A stretch of DNA of 64,000 nt, taken from NCBI RefSeq assembly GCF_000612505.1, contig NZ_CP004078.1:4413280-4477279 (forward strand), given 5' to 3'. A program made the translations under genes and the position numbers. Source of the stretch: Paenibacillus sabinae T27. Its GTDB lineage: Bacteria; Bacillota; Bacilli; Paenibacillales; Paenibacillaceae. The notes under the pieces were generated by a model that searched no databases, was not told the DNA's origin, and saw only the letters and a list, made by a program, of their open reading frames with translations. Numbering within the stretch: the stretch's first letter is position 1; each line of letters starts with the position of its first letter. Below are positions 36,213-44,521 of the stretch, one piece after another.

Positions 36213-37010
36213 TTACGCTCCCTTCTTTACGAACATGCCGGCGCGATCCAGCAGCGTCACCAACCGGTAGAAATCGTAGCTACCGTCCGCAGTCGTATCG
36301 ATAAAGCCCGCTTTCTTCGCGTTCTCACACGCGGGCAGAGCCCACGTAGGAATAGCGCCCATCTTCGCGCGGGCTTCGAGCGTTTCAATCCGTTTAGTCT
36401 GCGTCTCTACCGTTTCTTGCAGCGCCTTAAATTGCTCCGCGATCTTCGCCTTTTCTTCCGTGGTCATTTCGTCATCTTCTCCTTCGGTTTCTTTGAGCGC
36501 CTTAACCCGCGCTAGGGCCGCGTCAAGCTGCGCCTGTGTCGGTCGTTTGCCGGCGCGATAATCTGCGGTCGACAGTCCGAATGTCATTTCGAAGTGCGGC
36601 AGGTCCGTAAACGAACGCCAGTCTCCGCCCCAATCCCATCCGAGGCGCTTTGCCTGCGCAACAACTTCGCCCCAGTCCGCCAGTCCGTCGCAGTCTCCGT
36701 CGCGCTTCGTGTCCCAACTTACGCCGCCGTCCGGAAGCAGCAGCGCGAAGTCGATCGCAACTCCGAAGTTGTGGTACGAATAGCCGCCGCGCGCATTGGT
36801 TACGATCTGGCCGCGCGTTGTCCGCCCCTGCGCATAGAGTGCGTTTTGTTCGTCGATTGTCCGTAGGCCCTGCGTGATTACGATAGGCACTCCGCACGCG
36901 TACGCAAAGTCAATCAGCGCCTCGGCTGCCGCCCGGTCAGCGCAAAGAAGCCCGCTCAACTTACTAGCGGACTTGGCGCGTACTTGTTCGAGTGTTAATT
37001 TATCGCCCAT
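36213..37010 (-). CDS. Endolysin, M15 L-Ala-D-Glu/D,D-peptidase type
   Basis: 265 residues. The N-terminal VanY/peptidase M15 domain has the zinc ligands His80 and Asp87 (SYHNFGVAIDFAL) and His139 (DLPHFEM). Such enzymes cut the peptide stems of peptidoglycan. A coiled coil (about 160-215) links it to a short C-terminal domain (WALPACENAKKAGFIDTTADGSYDFYRLVTLLDRAG) that resembles a small wall-binding or tail module. The start at 37010 is preferred because an ATG at 37022 would abut its own Shine-Dalgarno. Confidence 0.85.
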   Translation of the reverse strand: MGDKLTLEQVRAKSASKLSGLLCADRAAAEALIDFAYACGVPIVITQGLRTIDEQNALYAQGRTTRGQIVTNARGGYSYHNFGVAIDFALLLPDGGVSWDTKRDGDCDGLADWGEVVAQAKRLGWDWGGDWRSFTDLPHFEMTFGLSTADYRAGKRPTQAQLDAALARVKALKETEGEDDEMTTEEKAKIAEQFKALQETVETQTKRIETLEARAKMGAIPTWALPACENAKKAGFIDTTADGSYDFYRLVTLLDRAGMFVKKGA

Positions 37011-37011
37011 T

Positions 37012-37323
37012 TTACGCAGCATCCTTTCCGTTCAAATTCGCTTTGATATCGTGAACATCCAGCGCCAGGCTTTCGTATTGGCCGGCCAGCGCTTCGAACC
37101 TGTCCGTCAGACCCTCCGCCAGTTTCATCAAGCGGTCTTCTCGCGCAATCGCCTCCGCGTGCATAAGTTCGCGCTCCGCCTTGGCTTCCGCGCTTATACG
37201 CTCTTCCCGCGCCCGTGCTTCGTCCGATATGCGTTGCATCTGCTTCCATAGCGCGACACCGATAACAGCGGCCGCAATCGCAAATATTCCGTTCTTTGTT
37301 ACTTCGGCCCATACTGCGTCCAT
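37012..37323 (-). CDS. BhlA/UviB-like holin-like membrane protein
   Basis: 103 residues. One N-terminal transmembrane segment (GIFAIAAAVIGVALW) is followed by a long charged coiled coil (about 30-90). This layout matches the BhlA holin-like family, although it is longer than the typical 70 residues. It lies next to the endolysin gene, so two membrane lysis proteins probably act together. Its start overlaps the end of the upstream gene. Confidence 0.65.
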   Translation of the reverse strand: MDAVWAEVTKNGIFAIAAAVIGVALWKQMQRISDEARAREERISAEAKAERELMHAEAIAREDRLMKLAEGLTDRFEALAGQYESLALDVHDIKANLNGKDAA

Positions 37324-37529
37324 TAAGCGGCATCCTCCGTTTCTTGCGGTTTACTCGCCGCTTCAAACTCCGCCAAGGCCCGGCCGATTTCGTCATCGAG
37401 CGAGCGCAGAACGGATAGGCGTTGTTCAGCGGATGGTAGGACCGCCAGAACTGCGCTAATGGTCGCGGATAGTTCTGCGGCTGGGCTTGCGGTATCGATC
37501 GTACATTCAAGTAGTGCGCGTGCTTTCAT
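37323..37529 (-). CDS. Small phage protein upstream of lysis genes
   Basis: 68 residues, acidic, helical, no transmembrane segment. Good Shine-Dalgarno (aaaggacg) and translational coupling with the next gene. Position between Tal and the lysis genes is typical of small baseplate-accessory or XkdX-like proteins, but the sequence alone gives no function. Confidence 0.6.
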   Translation of the reverse strand: MKARALLECTIDTASPAAELSATISAVLAVLPSAEQRLSVLRSLDDEIGRALAEFEAASKPQETEDAA

Positions 37530-37549
37530 TTAATTACGTCCTTTCTTCG

Positions 37550-39709
37550 TTAGGCTGACGGTATGTTGACCATTGCGATTTGGTCTCCGAATGTGTTGTA
37601 CATCTTTAAATTACCGGTCGAAGGATCGTAGGATAGGTTAACGCCGGCGCTGTACTGGATTCCGGTCGCGAGGCTGTTAACGTTATCTAACTCTTCGTAA
37701 ATGGGTTCGAGCATCGGTTCGTTAACCGCGTTACTGCCGTTTATTAAGACATTCGGAGCTCTTAACGATAATGTCTCCGGTCCCCATATATCGAGGTAAC
37801 CCGGATAAGTCGCCAGTGATCCGATGACCACTCCGCCAGCTACAAAGCGTACGCCCGGCGCTCCCGATATATCCGTCTCGATCTTGACGTAGTTGCTTGC
37901 GTCTCGATATGCCGCGAATAAATTATCGGTGTTACTGATCTCAGCGCATGGATAGACACCGCCAGCCGCCGTCCTGATGTGTGCCCCGGTTATTGTACCG
38001 CCGCTAATCGTTGACGCTGATATCGACCCGCTAAAGTTACCGTCTACCGCGCTCATGATTCCGCCGCTTGTAACGGTGAACATACCGCTGCCGACGTTAA
38101 TCGACGAACCGACGATCGCACCGTCCGTAAAGTTTGACGAATTGATATGCGCATAGTTGGCGGTCAGGCTGTTCGCGGTTAGGTTTCCGGCCATGTCCAA
38201 GCGGAACGGTGCGCTGTTGAAGTCTGCATGGCCTGCGCTAATTCCGTTCGTGTTGATCTTGACTACGTTATTGTCTGCGCCGATAACCATGCTGACGAAG
38301 TTACCGAGTTGGCCGATAACCTGTTCCGCTGCGACTCCGTTAGCCGTAATTGCTGTCCGGGCCGTAGCTCCGCCGTCCGTCGAAATAACGATGCCGTTCG
38401 ACGTTAATAGTACGAGGTCGTTCGCGTCCGCTGTCGACTGCAGGACGATCCCGCGCGTATCATACTTGACCTCCGTTTTAGACGCGGTCACGTCTATTAC
38501 CGCCAACCGAGCGAACTCTTCGAACACGTCCGCCCGAATCCGCCCACCGCTGAACACGTTGTCGACCGTCCGTCTACTCGTCTCCAAGTCCGCTAGAATC
38601 TGCGTAAAATCTCGCCGCATGACGTTCGCAACGGTAAGCTGCGTATGCTGGTCGGCCGCGTACGGATATTCTGTCATCTCCGTGATTCGCGCTGTAATTC
38701 CGGTCAGGCCGAGCGCAGGATCGACGAGCGTAACGGTATCACCGAGGCCCGGCCGCGCTTCGTCCTTATCGATCTTGAATAAATCTGCAGCCGATACGTT
38801 GACTTCGAGCGCCGGTACTTCGCGTTCAGCCAAGCGTAAGCGCGCCGCCTCGAGCAGTTTTAGCGGATCGGTAACGTCTTGCTCCGTCAATAAATCGTCA
38901 TAATACGGAACGCTATCCGATGACCAATCCGCAGCATATTGCGATACAAGATAGTTGACCGCTAGATTGCCTGCGCCGTCGATTGCGCCCGGTATCGCCT
39001 CTAAACGCGACCGTTCTTCCGGCGTTAAAATTGACGCAGGCTGTCCGATCCAAGTCCGCGAGTCTTTCATTTCGCAGAATAATCGCGTACACAAAGAAGC
39101 GCCGCTGTCCGTAAATGAAGCGGTCAGCAGATTACGTGTAACCTGGACGCGGTAATCCGACGCGGAGTCTCCGATCTTCTTGCGGACATGCAGCGTAAAG
39201 TTATCCGGTTCGACTTCCGCTCCGTATAGCGTCAGGACTGCGTTGAGTGATTCGAGACAATTGCCGCCGCCGAACGCCTTGACGTCCGCTAGGTCGAACG
39301 TGTCATCGACCGCAATAGAAAAGCGCCCACCCGTTGCGGACTGGATGAGCGCTGTTAATTGCGTGATATGGATACCGTACCCTTCCGCCATGTAGGACGC
39401 GTACGGAAACTTGTAATCCGCCAGTTTGAACATAACGTGAGAACACGATATCTGAGCGGTCAGCTTACGGTCCTCACGGTTACGCTGGCGGCTATTGATA
39501 ACGTAATACTGGCCGCGCTCGTCCTTAACGTGACCTTTGAGCGGTAATTTATCGCGGAAGTCATCGGATGACATCGGGACCGAGAACGTTAAAGTATCGT
39601 CTGCGTTAATCCGCCTGGTCCGCGTAATATCGTAAGCGTCGCGTAAGATTCCGATCCGCTGGAAATGGCGGTCGTACGATTGTAGTGTAGCGGCGTTTCC
39701 GTTAATGAT
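37550..39709 (-). CDS. Tail-associated (Tal/endopeptidase-type) baseplate protein
   Basis: About 719 residues. The N-terminal 380 residues form a Prophage_tail/gp18-like hub domain (GQYYVINSRQRNREDRKLTAQISCSHVMFKL; TVANVMRRDFTQILADLE). A Gly/Ser/Thr/Asn-rich beta-helical fibre part follows (ITANGVAAEQVIGQLGN; GGIMSAVDGNFSGSISAS). It caps the tail and contacts the cell surface. The start is odd: the full anti-SD match aaaggaggtga is followed eight bases after GGAGG by ATC (39709-39707). The only standard start in frame, GTG at 39718, overlaps the Shine-Dalgarno itself. Confidence 0.85.
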   Translation of the reverse strand: MINGNAATLQSYDRHFQRIGILRDAYDITRTRRINADDTLTFSVPMSSDDFRDKLPLKGHVKDERGQYYVINSRQRNREDRKLTAQISCSHVMFKLADYKFPYASYMAEGYGIHITQLTALIQSATGGRFSIAVDDTFDLADVKAFGGGNCLESLNAVLTLYGAEVEPDNFTLHVRKKIGDSASDYRVQVTRNLLTASFTDSGASLCTRLFCEMKDSRTWIGQPASILTPEERSRLEAIPGAIDGAGNLAVNYLVSQYAADWSSDSVPYYDDLLTEQDVTDPLKLLEAARLRLAEREVPALEVNVSAADLFKIDKDEARPGLGDTVTLVDPALGLTGITARITEMTEYPYAADQHTQLTVANVMRRDFTQILADLETSRRTVDNVFSGGRIRADVFEEFARLAVIDVTASKTEVKYDTRGIVLQSTADANDLVLLTSNGIVISTDGGATARTAITANGVAAEQVIGQLGNFVSMVIGADNNVVKINTNGISAGHADFNSAPFRLDMAGNLTANSLTANYAHINSSNFTDGAIVGSSINVGSGMFTVTSGGIMSAVDGNFSGSISASTISGGTITGAHIRTAAGGVYPCAEISNTDNLFAAYRDASNYVKIETDISGAPGVRFVAGGVVIGSLATYPGYLDIWGPETLSLRAPNVLINGSNAVNEPMLEPIYEELDNVNSLATGIQYSAGVNLSYDPSTGNLKMYNTFGDQIAMVNIPSA

Positions 39710-39729
39710 CGCAATCACCTCCTTTACGG

Positions 39730-40251
39730 TTAATAGAGATAGCGGTCACGGTGCGTAATCCGCGTTAGAAGTTGGCGCGCTGATTCGTTATCCGTGTACG
39801 TTACTTCGTTCATTCCGAGTCCGAGTTCGAAAAAGTCTCCGTCAAGTAAGTGGATCGCGTTGACTCCGTTCAGCTTGATCGTCTGCTTCTTCGTATCAAT
39901 AACGAGTTTGTCTCCCGGGTCCAAATCGCCCGTAAACGTAAGGGAATCGACGTGCATATAGCGGACTTTCGGAATAAACTCCGTAGCCGTTTCGAAGCCG
40001 GCTGCGTGGAGTCGATCGCGGATCATTGACGTCAGCAGTTCCGTAGCAGATTCGAACGTTGCAGCCGCCGGGGTATCACGTGTGGGCGCCCCGTTAAATT
40101 CCGTGGCCGATTCGTACAAAATAAAAACCGCAAAGTCTGCGTTGAGACGTGCGGTCGGTTCCGTTGCAGATTCGATTGTAACGTTGAAGAACGTTTGGAT
40201 TACGTAAGGGCGGCTGAAGGGCGCGCGGTTGAATGCGCCGATGAACGACAT
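39730..40251 (-). CDS. Minor tail/baseplate protein with repeated ESATE motifs and Dit-like C-terminus
   Basis: 173 residues. The start at 40251 has Shine-Dalgarno gaaaggag; a longer reading to 40377 has none. N-terminus FIGAFNRAPFSRPY is typical of a small tail-protein family. Residues 25-95 hold four (I/Y/F)E(S/T)ATE motifs. Residues 105-173 (GDLDPGDKLVIDTKKQTIKLNG; FELGLGMNEVTY) look like the C-terminal galectin-like domain of SPP1-type Dit proteins. The separate Dit gene upstream lacks that domain. It probably decorates the tail tip. Confidence 0.7.
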   Translation of the reverse strand: MSFIGAFNRAPFSRPYVIQTFFNVTIESATEPTARLNADFAVFILYESATEFNGAPTRDTPAAATFESATELLTSMIRDRLHAAGFETATEFIPKVRYMHVDSLTFTGDLDPGDKLVIDTKKQTIKLNGVNAIHLLDGDFFELGLGMNEVTYTDNESARQLLTRITHRDRYLY

Positions 40252-40363
40252 GTGTGCGTGCTCCTTTCGTGTGGAATAACGTAAATCTGCGCAGCAGAAA
40301 AAGCCCCGCGCGTGAGAGCGAAGGGCTTGCGTGTGGGTGTGCGTGTTGCTGCACAGTAGGGTC

Positions 40364-42256
40364 CTACCCATTAACAATCTGCCAATCCCGCGCCGCTGTT
40401 GTAATGCTGGCCGTTGTTATATTCGCAAGTCTTATAACGACGTTACCATCACTGTAGTAATAGGCGCTGAACACAAGTCCCGCCTCTAACCCCCCAACAG
40501 GATGTGCTTGGATCAAGCTATTAATCGTCGTGCCGTTTGCCGTAACAACTTTATCTACACTGCTATGAGCAGGAATGATTGTAGAAGCGATGTTCTGCGT
40601 AGCACTGCGTTTTGTGGCGATCGTTTCCCAGCTCGTCCACGCCCCACTGAAATTAGTAACCCTAAATTGGATATCTGTAGACCCTGCTGGGTACCAGTAC
40701 TGATATTGGAATCCGTTGTCTGCTGAATCAATCCTATCGGTGACGAGTCTCCCGGAGGATGTGGGGAACCCTTGTCCAACTCCTGAAATAACCGTGTGAG
40801 TAATGGCTCCTGCGGGATATGCAGAGGCTAAATCACTGGCCGTTCTAGCGTTAATCGTATCTATTGTTGTGAAAACACCCGCCCCGTACTCTTTCCAGTT
40901 CTGCCACGCATTTGATACGTTATTCCAGAATCTAACGTATACAGAGTTTTGTCCTAGGGGATACCACTTCTGGTACGAAAAATCATCGTATCTCACATCT
41001 CGATAGGTGTACAGTATCCCGGCTGATTGTTTGGGGAACCCGCTATTATCTGCATTCAGAAAGGTGGTCACCGTTACTTTGTCATGATCAAACGAAGATA
41101 TAGGGCTGCTCGCTGTAAGCCCGGTGTTATACTTTGTTTGAAAGTTTTTATAGATCGCATTGCTGTAAGCCTCTCCGTTAGCCCCGACAGCAAAGTAATC
41201 ATCAGTCTCTTCGTTCCAAGCTTCGACGACGTTTCCAAATGCCGACATCGCTTCATTTGCGGTAACAACGTCTATCTCTGCGCGTTTTTCGTCAAGGTAA
41301 TCTATCAACCCGATTAAGTTATCCCATTGTGTTTCACTAACAGAATAAGAATGCAAGCAGAGTACGAACCATCCATTATTGGCAATTGCTGTGTCGACAT
41401 AGCCTTTGAAATTTGCTAGTGTTAAGTTTTCGTCTTCTCCGAGCGTAATGCGCGTAATTCGCATGGAGTGTAGAGGCGGATAGTTTATACCATATTGTGC
41501 GAATCCATATTCGTAGTATTCTTTAGATAACGTCCTTACCAGTCCGTTATTGCTGCCATATGGGTATACAATCCCCTTGACATCCAAACCATTCGAAATC
41601 AGTTCCGCCTTCGACTGACTGATTTCCGAAATGATCTGTGCTTCTGACAAGTCCGGCAAATGCGGGTGCGTCTTGCTATGAGACATAATTTCCCAGCCTG
41701 CGGCTTGTAGACCGATGATCTGGCTAAAGTTCATGTGATTACTGCTTGTTGCCGCATAGTCAGTGACAATAGCAGCACACCCCGGAAATCCATACGTGTC
41801 TAGCAGAGGCTTTAGGTTTGTTAATGTAAACAAATGGCCGTCGTCATCAATAATAGTACATAACGGTCTTTGAATTTTACTGCTGCTAAATACTGCTTGC
41901 TTGGTCTTGAAACGAGTCGCCGTTTCCGCCAACTGCGCGCTATGCTCCTCGATATTCCCGCGCATAGCATCCGCATCGTACGACGTAAAATACCGCGCCA
42001 CCTGCGCTCCCATCGCCCACGCCTTCGCTACCGTCCCGCTAAATCCGCGCGTACATCCCGTTAGGTCATTTCCGGATTTTCCCGTATACAGCACGGTTTC
42101 CGCCGTCTCATCTACGCCAATCGTCGCGAGGTTCGGAGCGTCTGGTAGCTTCGACGCATCCAGGACGGTGATTGTCGTCGCGACGTCCGTAATTGCCGCC
42201 GCTAGTTCAGTCGCGGGGCTATTCGGTGCCGCCGCGTACATAGGTAATTGCGCCAT
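40364..42256 (-). CDS. Tail-tip protein with polysaccharide deacetylase (CE4) domain
   Basis: 630 residues. The N-terminal 110 residues resemble a tail-fibre attachment domain (VDETAETVLYTGKSGNDLTGCTRGF). Residues 130-345 form a NodB-type deacetylase domain with the metal/catalytic set Asp137-Asp139 (IIDDDGH), His193 and His197 (SHSKTHPHL) and PYGSNN. The C-terminal half is a beta-rich fibre with Trp/Tyr-rich repeats (YQKWYPLGQ; YQYWYPAGS). CE4 enzymes remove N- or O-acetyl groups from peptidoglycan, chitin-like or capsular glycans. The phage probably uses it to trim the host surface polymer during adsorption. ATG with Shine-Dalgarno gaggggga. Confidence 0.82.
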   Translation of the reverse strand: MAQLPMYAAAPNSPATELAAAITDVATTITVLDASKLPDAPNLATIGVDETAETVLYTGKSGNDLTGCTRGFSGTVAKAWAMGAQVARYFTSYDADAMRGNIEEHSAQLAETATRFKTKQAVFSSSKIQRPLCTIIDDDGHLFTLTNLKPLLDTYGFPGCAAIVTDYAATSSNHMNFSQIIGLQAAGWEIMSHSKTHPHLPDLSEAQIISEISQSKAELISNGLDVKGIVYPYGSNNGLVRTLSKEYYEYGFAQYGINYPPLHSMRITRITLGEDENLTLANFKGYVDTAIANNGWFVLCLHSYSVSETQWDNLIGLIDYLDEKRAEIDVVTANEAMSAFGNVVEAWNEETDDYFAVGANGEAYSNAIYKNFQTKYNTGLTASSPISSFDHDKVTVTTFLNADNSGFPKQSAGILYTYRDVRYDDFSYQKWYPLGQNSVYVRFWNNVSNAWQNWKEYGAGVFTTIDTINARTASDLASAYPAGAITHTVISGVGQGFPTSSGRLVTDRIDSADNGFQYQYWYPAGSTDIQFRVTNFSGAWTSWETIATKRSATQNIASTIIPAHSSVDKVVTANGTTINSLIQAHPVGGLEAGLVFSAYYYSDGNVVIRLANITTASITTAARDWQIVNG

Positions 42257-42277
42257 CTATTCGTCCCCCTCTCGTAA

Positions 42278-42682
42278 TTACTGCGTAAATTTGACCGATA
42301 CAGCATCGACAGCAAAGCGCGGACGGTCGCCAGTCAGCAACGTACGCGGATTATCCAGCGCCTTCGACCACAGCAGATTACCGCCTGATACCGCCGTACG
42401 TAATCCGATGTGCGTTACGAGGCCCCAGTCCGCAGTCGCAACGGGGAATACGATCTCCGCGCTATTACTGACCGTTTGCTTGCCGCTGATAACCGCAGGC
42501 ACGCCGAACGCGATCGTTTGCCTTGCGTAAGAACCTCCGCTTACTTCCGTTCCTGTATCCGCCTGCGTTGGGTCTGACGTGTAAAGCGCGATATAGACGG
42601 TGTCCGGCCCATCAAACGTTACATTGCGCAGAGCAGCGTTAAGTAGTTGAGCGGAAAGCCAATTCGAAATTTGCATCGACAT
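42278..42682 (-). CDS. Phage tail fibre/tail-tip structural protein
   Basis: 134 residues, beta-rich (TVYIALYTSDPTQADTG; GGSYARQTIAFGVP). This is a common small tail protein found beside tail fibres in many phages. Good Shine-Dalgarno (aaaaaggag). It lies between Dit and the deacetylase protein, so it belongs to the baseplate. Confidence 0.7.
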   Translation of the reverse strand: MSMQISNWLSAQLLNAALRNVTFDGPDTVYIALYTSDPTQADTGTEVSGGSYARQTIAFGVPAVISGKQTVSNSAEIVFPVATADWGLVTHIGLRTAVSGGNLLWSKALDNPRTLLTGDRPRFAVDAVSVKFTQ

Positions 42683-42755
42683 ATATTCGTTCTCCTTTTT
42701 GGCGCATGAAAAAGACGCTTGGCCGTAATGACCGAGCGCCTGTCTGCACGTTGTT

Positions 42756-43301
42756 TTATTGATATTCGTATTCGTTCGTTACCGTAAATCCGTTGACCGT
42801 GTTCCAGCCGGTATTTGTAACCGTGATAACCGGTTGCGCCCTTACGTCCGCTTCTGATTCGATCTGGACCGCAGTAGGAGACGCGGTTATCATAAACTCC
42901 GTTACAACTTCGTCGCCGGTCGGCCACGGGTCGTTCATTCGCAGGCTTACGTCAATCAAGCGGCTGCCCGTCTCGCCTAGCGCCAACGTCCCGGCATAAA
43001 TCGCGCGATAATACTTTCCGGGCATGTCCGAAAACTCTAGCGTAATCTCGCCGCGCTTGGCGTTAAACGTTCGCGCCAGATACGCCACGGTCCGGTGAAA
43101 GTCCGCACCACTTACCGTTATCTCGAACGTAAGATTCAATAGCCGAGCGCTGTACGACCCGCCGAAATCGATAACGCCGTCTGTGCCAGCGATCTTCACG
43201 GTATTGTCGTCCATTTCCGGCAGGACGGGCAATTTCCGTTCATAGAGCGCTGCCCCTTGCGTTGATAGCCAAACGCCATTAACCGCAACGTCGTAGTTCA
43301 T
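42756..43301 (-). CDS. Distal tail protein (Dit), N-terminal domain only
   Basis: 181 residues with the SPP1/TP901 Dit N-terminal ring-forming domain (ERKLPVLPEMDDNTVKIAGTDG; FEITVSGADFHRTVAYLARTFNAKRG). Standard Dit proteins continue with a second, galectin-like domain of about 100 residues; here the protein stops at TVTNEYEYQ. The missing module seems to be present in the gene at 39730-40251. Its ATG overlaps the stop of the homing-nuclease-like gene by four bases. Confidence 0.8.
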   Translation of the reverse strand: MNYDVAVNGVWLSTQGAALYERKLPVLPEMDDNTVKIAGTDGVIDFGGSYSARLLNLTFEITVSGADFHRTVAYLARTFNAKRGEITLEFSDMPGKYYRAIYAGTLALGETGSRLIDVSLRMNDPWPTGDEVVTEFMITASPTAVQIESEADVRAQPVITVTNTGWNTVNGFTVTNEYEYQ

Positions 43302-44428
43302 GCGGCCGCCACCTCCGACGTGTTGGTGGAATACCGCGCCAAGGCTTCGTCTAAGATGACGTCGATCCGGTCGAAATCTACGTAGGAAATACGAATTAAC
43401 GGGATTCCGTGCGCCATGCAGTAAGCGGTTTTAATTGCGTCCCTGCGTTTCGTAGCCAGGTGCTGTCTCTCTGCCCAGTCTGCACCTCTTCCAGCGAAAT
43501 CCACCGGACGGAAGTGCTGCTCTCCATCGTACTCGATGAGTATATCGTAATCTTTGAGACACACGGAGAAATCGAACGGTAGTGGGTGTTTGTCGCGGCA
43601 ATCAGCAACCTTGTGCTGCTCGGTGAACGTATATCCTCGATCTACAAGGTATGCCCGGATAGAAAGCTCCCCGCGCGACGAAGCACAGTATGGACAACGA
43701 TTCCCTCCGAGGAATTCGTGTGGACTTGCTTGGTATTTGCGTCCGCACGTACTGTGCCGAAGTGTTATTTTTGTATGGGCATTTTTATACTCTCCGGAGA
43801 CCGTGTACTCGTCTACAACTGCCGCGAAGACTTCTTGTTTAAACTGTTCCGTTGTCTTTTTTAAATTTCCTGCGCAAGCGGGGCAACGTCTTCCTGCACG
43901 AAAATGCCCCGGAGGAGTTGTGTAATCATAGCCGCAAACATTATGGCGCATCAAGATTGGCGTACGTGCGCCTGCGTATTCGCCCAGTACCGAGTATGCG
44001 TCGCCTTCAAGCGCTGCGACTTCCTCCTCGAACTGAGCCGTCGACCTCATCGCGTTTGTGTGGCACCGAGGGCAGCCGTGCCCTCTTAGAAAGCTGTTAG
44101 GTGTCGCGTCCCATACTTCTCCGCAGGCGGTATGTCTGTGCGCGGTTTTAGTACCATAGCCGATATACGGACCCACAAGTACATACTCTCCCCCAGTGCT
44201 GGTTTCAACATGCCGTGCGTATGCCTCGCTTGTCCACGTCGCCTTTTTTCGAGCCCCCGGCTTGCGCAGACACCCCCTGCACACAGAGGCCCTACCTCCC
44301 GATCCTTCTTTTCGCGGACCAAAGTCACTAAGAGGTCTTACTACAGCGCACTTAGTGCACGTCTTTCCGATTAACTCCTTCCCGTCCACAGTCAGTGTCA
44401 CGGTTTGGACACGATTCCAACCTCCCAC
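43298..44428 (-). CDS. Homing-endonuclease-like protein with DUF723 zinc repeats and Vsr/EDxHD-type nuclease
   Basis: 376 residues. An N-terminal Cys4 ribbon (CTKC..CRGC) is followed by three tandem treble-clef-like DUF723 repeats (each ending in CP.C or CPYC: GHGCPRCH, GRRCPACA, GNRCPYCA). The C-terminal nuclease domain has SIRAYLVDRGYTFTEQHKV, PFDFSV and LIEYDGEQHF, the E-D-D-H pattern of Vsr/EDxHD nucleases. It is inserted between the tape measure and Dit genes. It has no structural role and is most likely a selfish free-standing homing endonuclease. GTG start with ggagg seven bases upstream. Confidence 0.75.
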   Translation of the reverse strand: MGGWNRVQTVTLTVDGKELIGKTCTKCAVVRPLSDFGPRKEGSGGRASVCRGCLRKPGARKKATWTSEAYARHVETSTGGEYVLVGPYIGYGTKTAHRHTACGEVWDATPNSFLRGHGCPRCHTNAMRSTAQFEEEVAALEGDAYSVLGEYAGARTPILMRHNVCGYDYTTPPGHFRAGRRCPACAGNLKKTTEQFKQEVFAAVVDEYTVSGEYKNAHTKITLRHSTCGRKYQASPHEFLGGNRCPYCASSRGELSIRAYLVDRGYTFTEQHKVADCRDKHPLPFDFSVCLKDYDILIEYDGEQHFRPVDFAGRGADWAERQHLATKRRDAIKTAYCMAHGIPLIRISYVDFDRIDVILDEALARYSTNTSEVAAA

Positions 44429-44521
44429 CGATCCGCCTCCCTCCTATACATAGTCGCGCCAGGTTACGCGCATTTCGGACAAGAAAAGAGACGCTACTTC
44501 TAGCGTCCCTACCCGTGCTCA

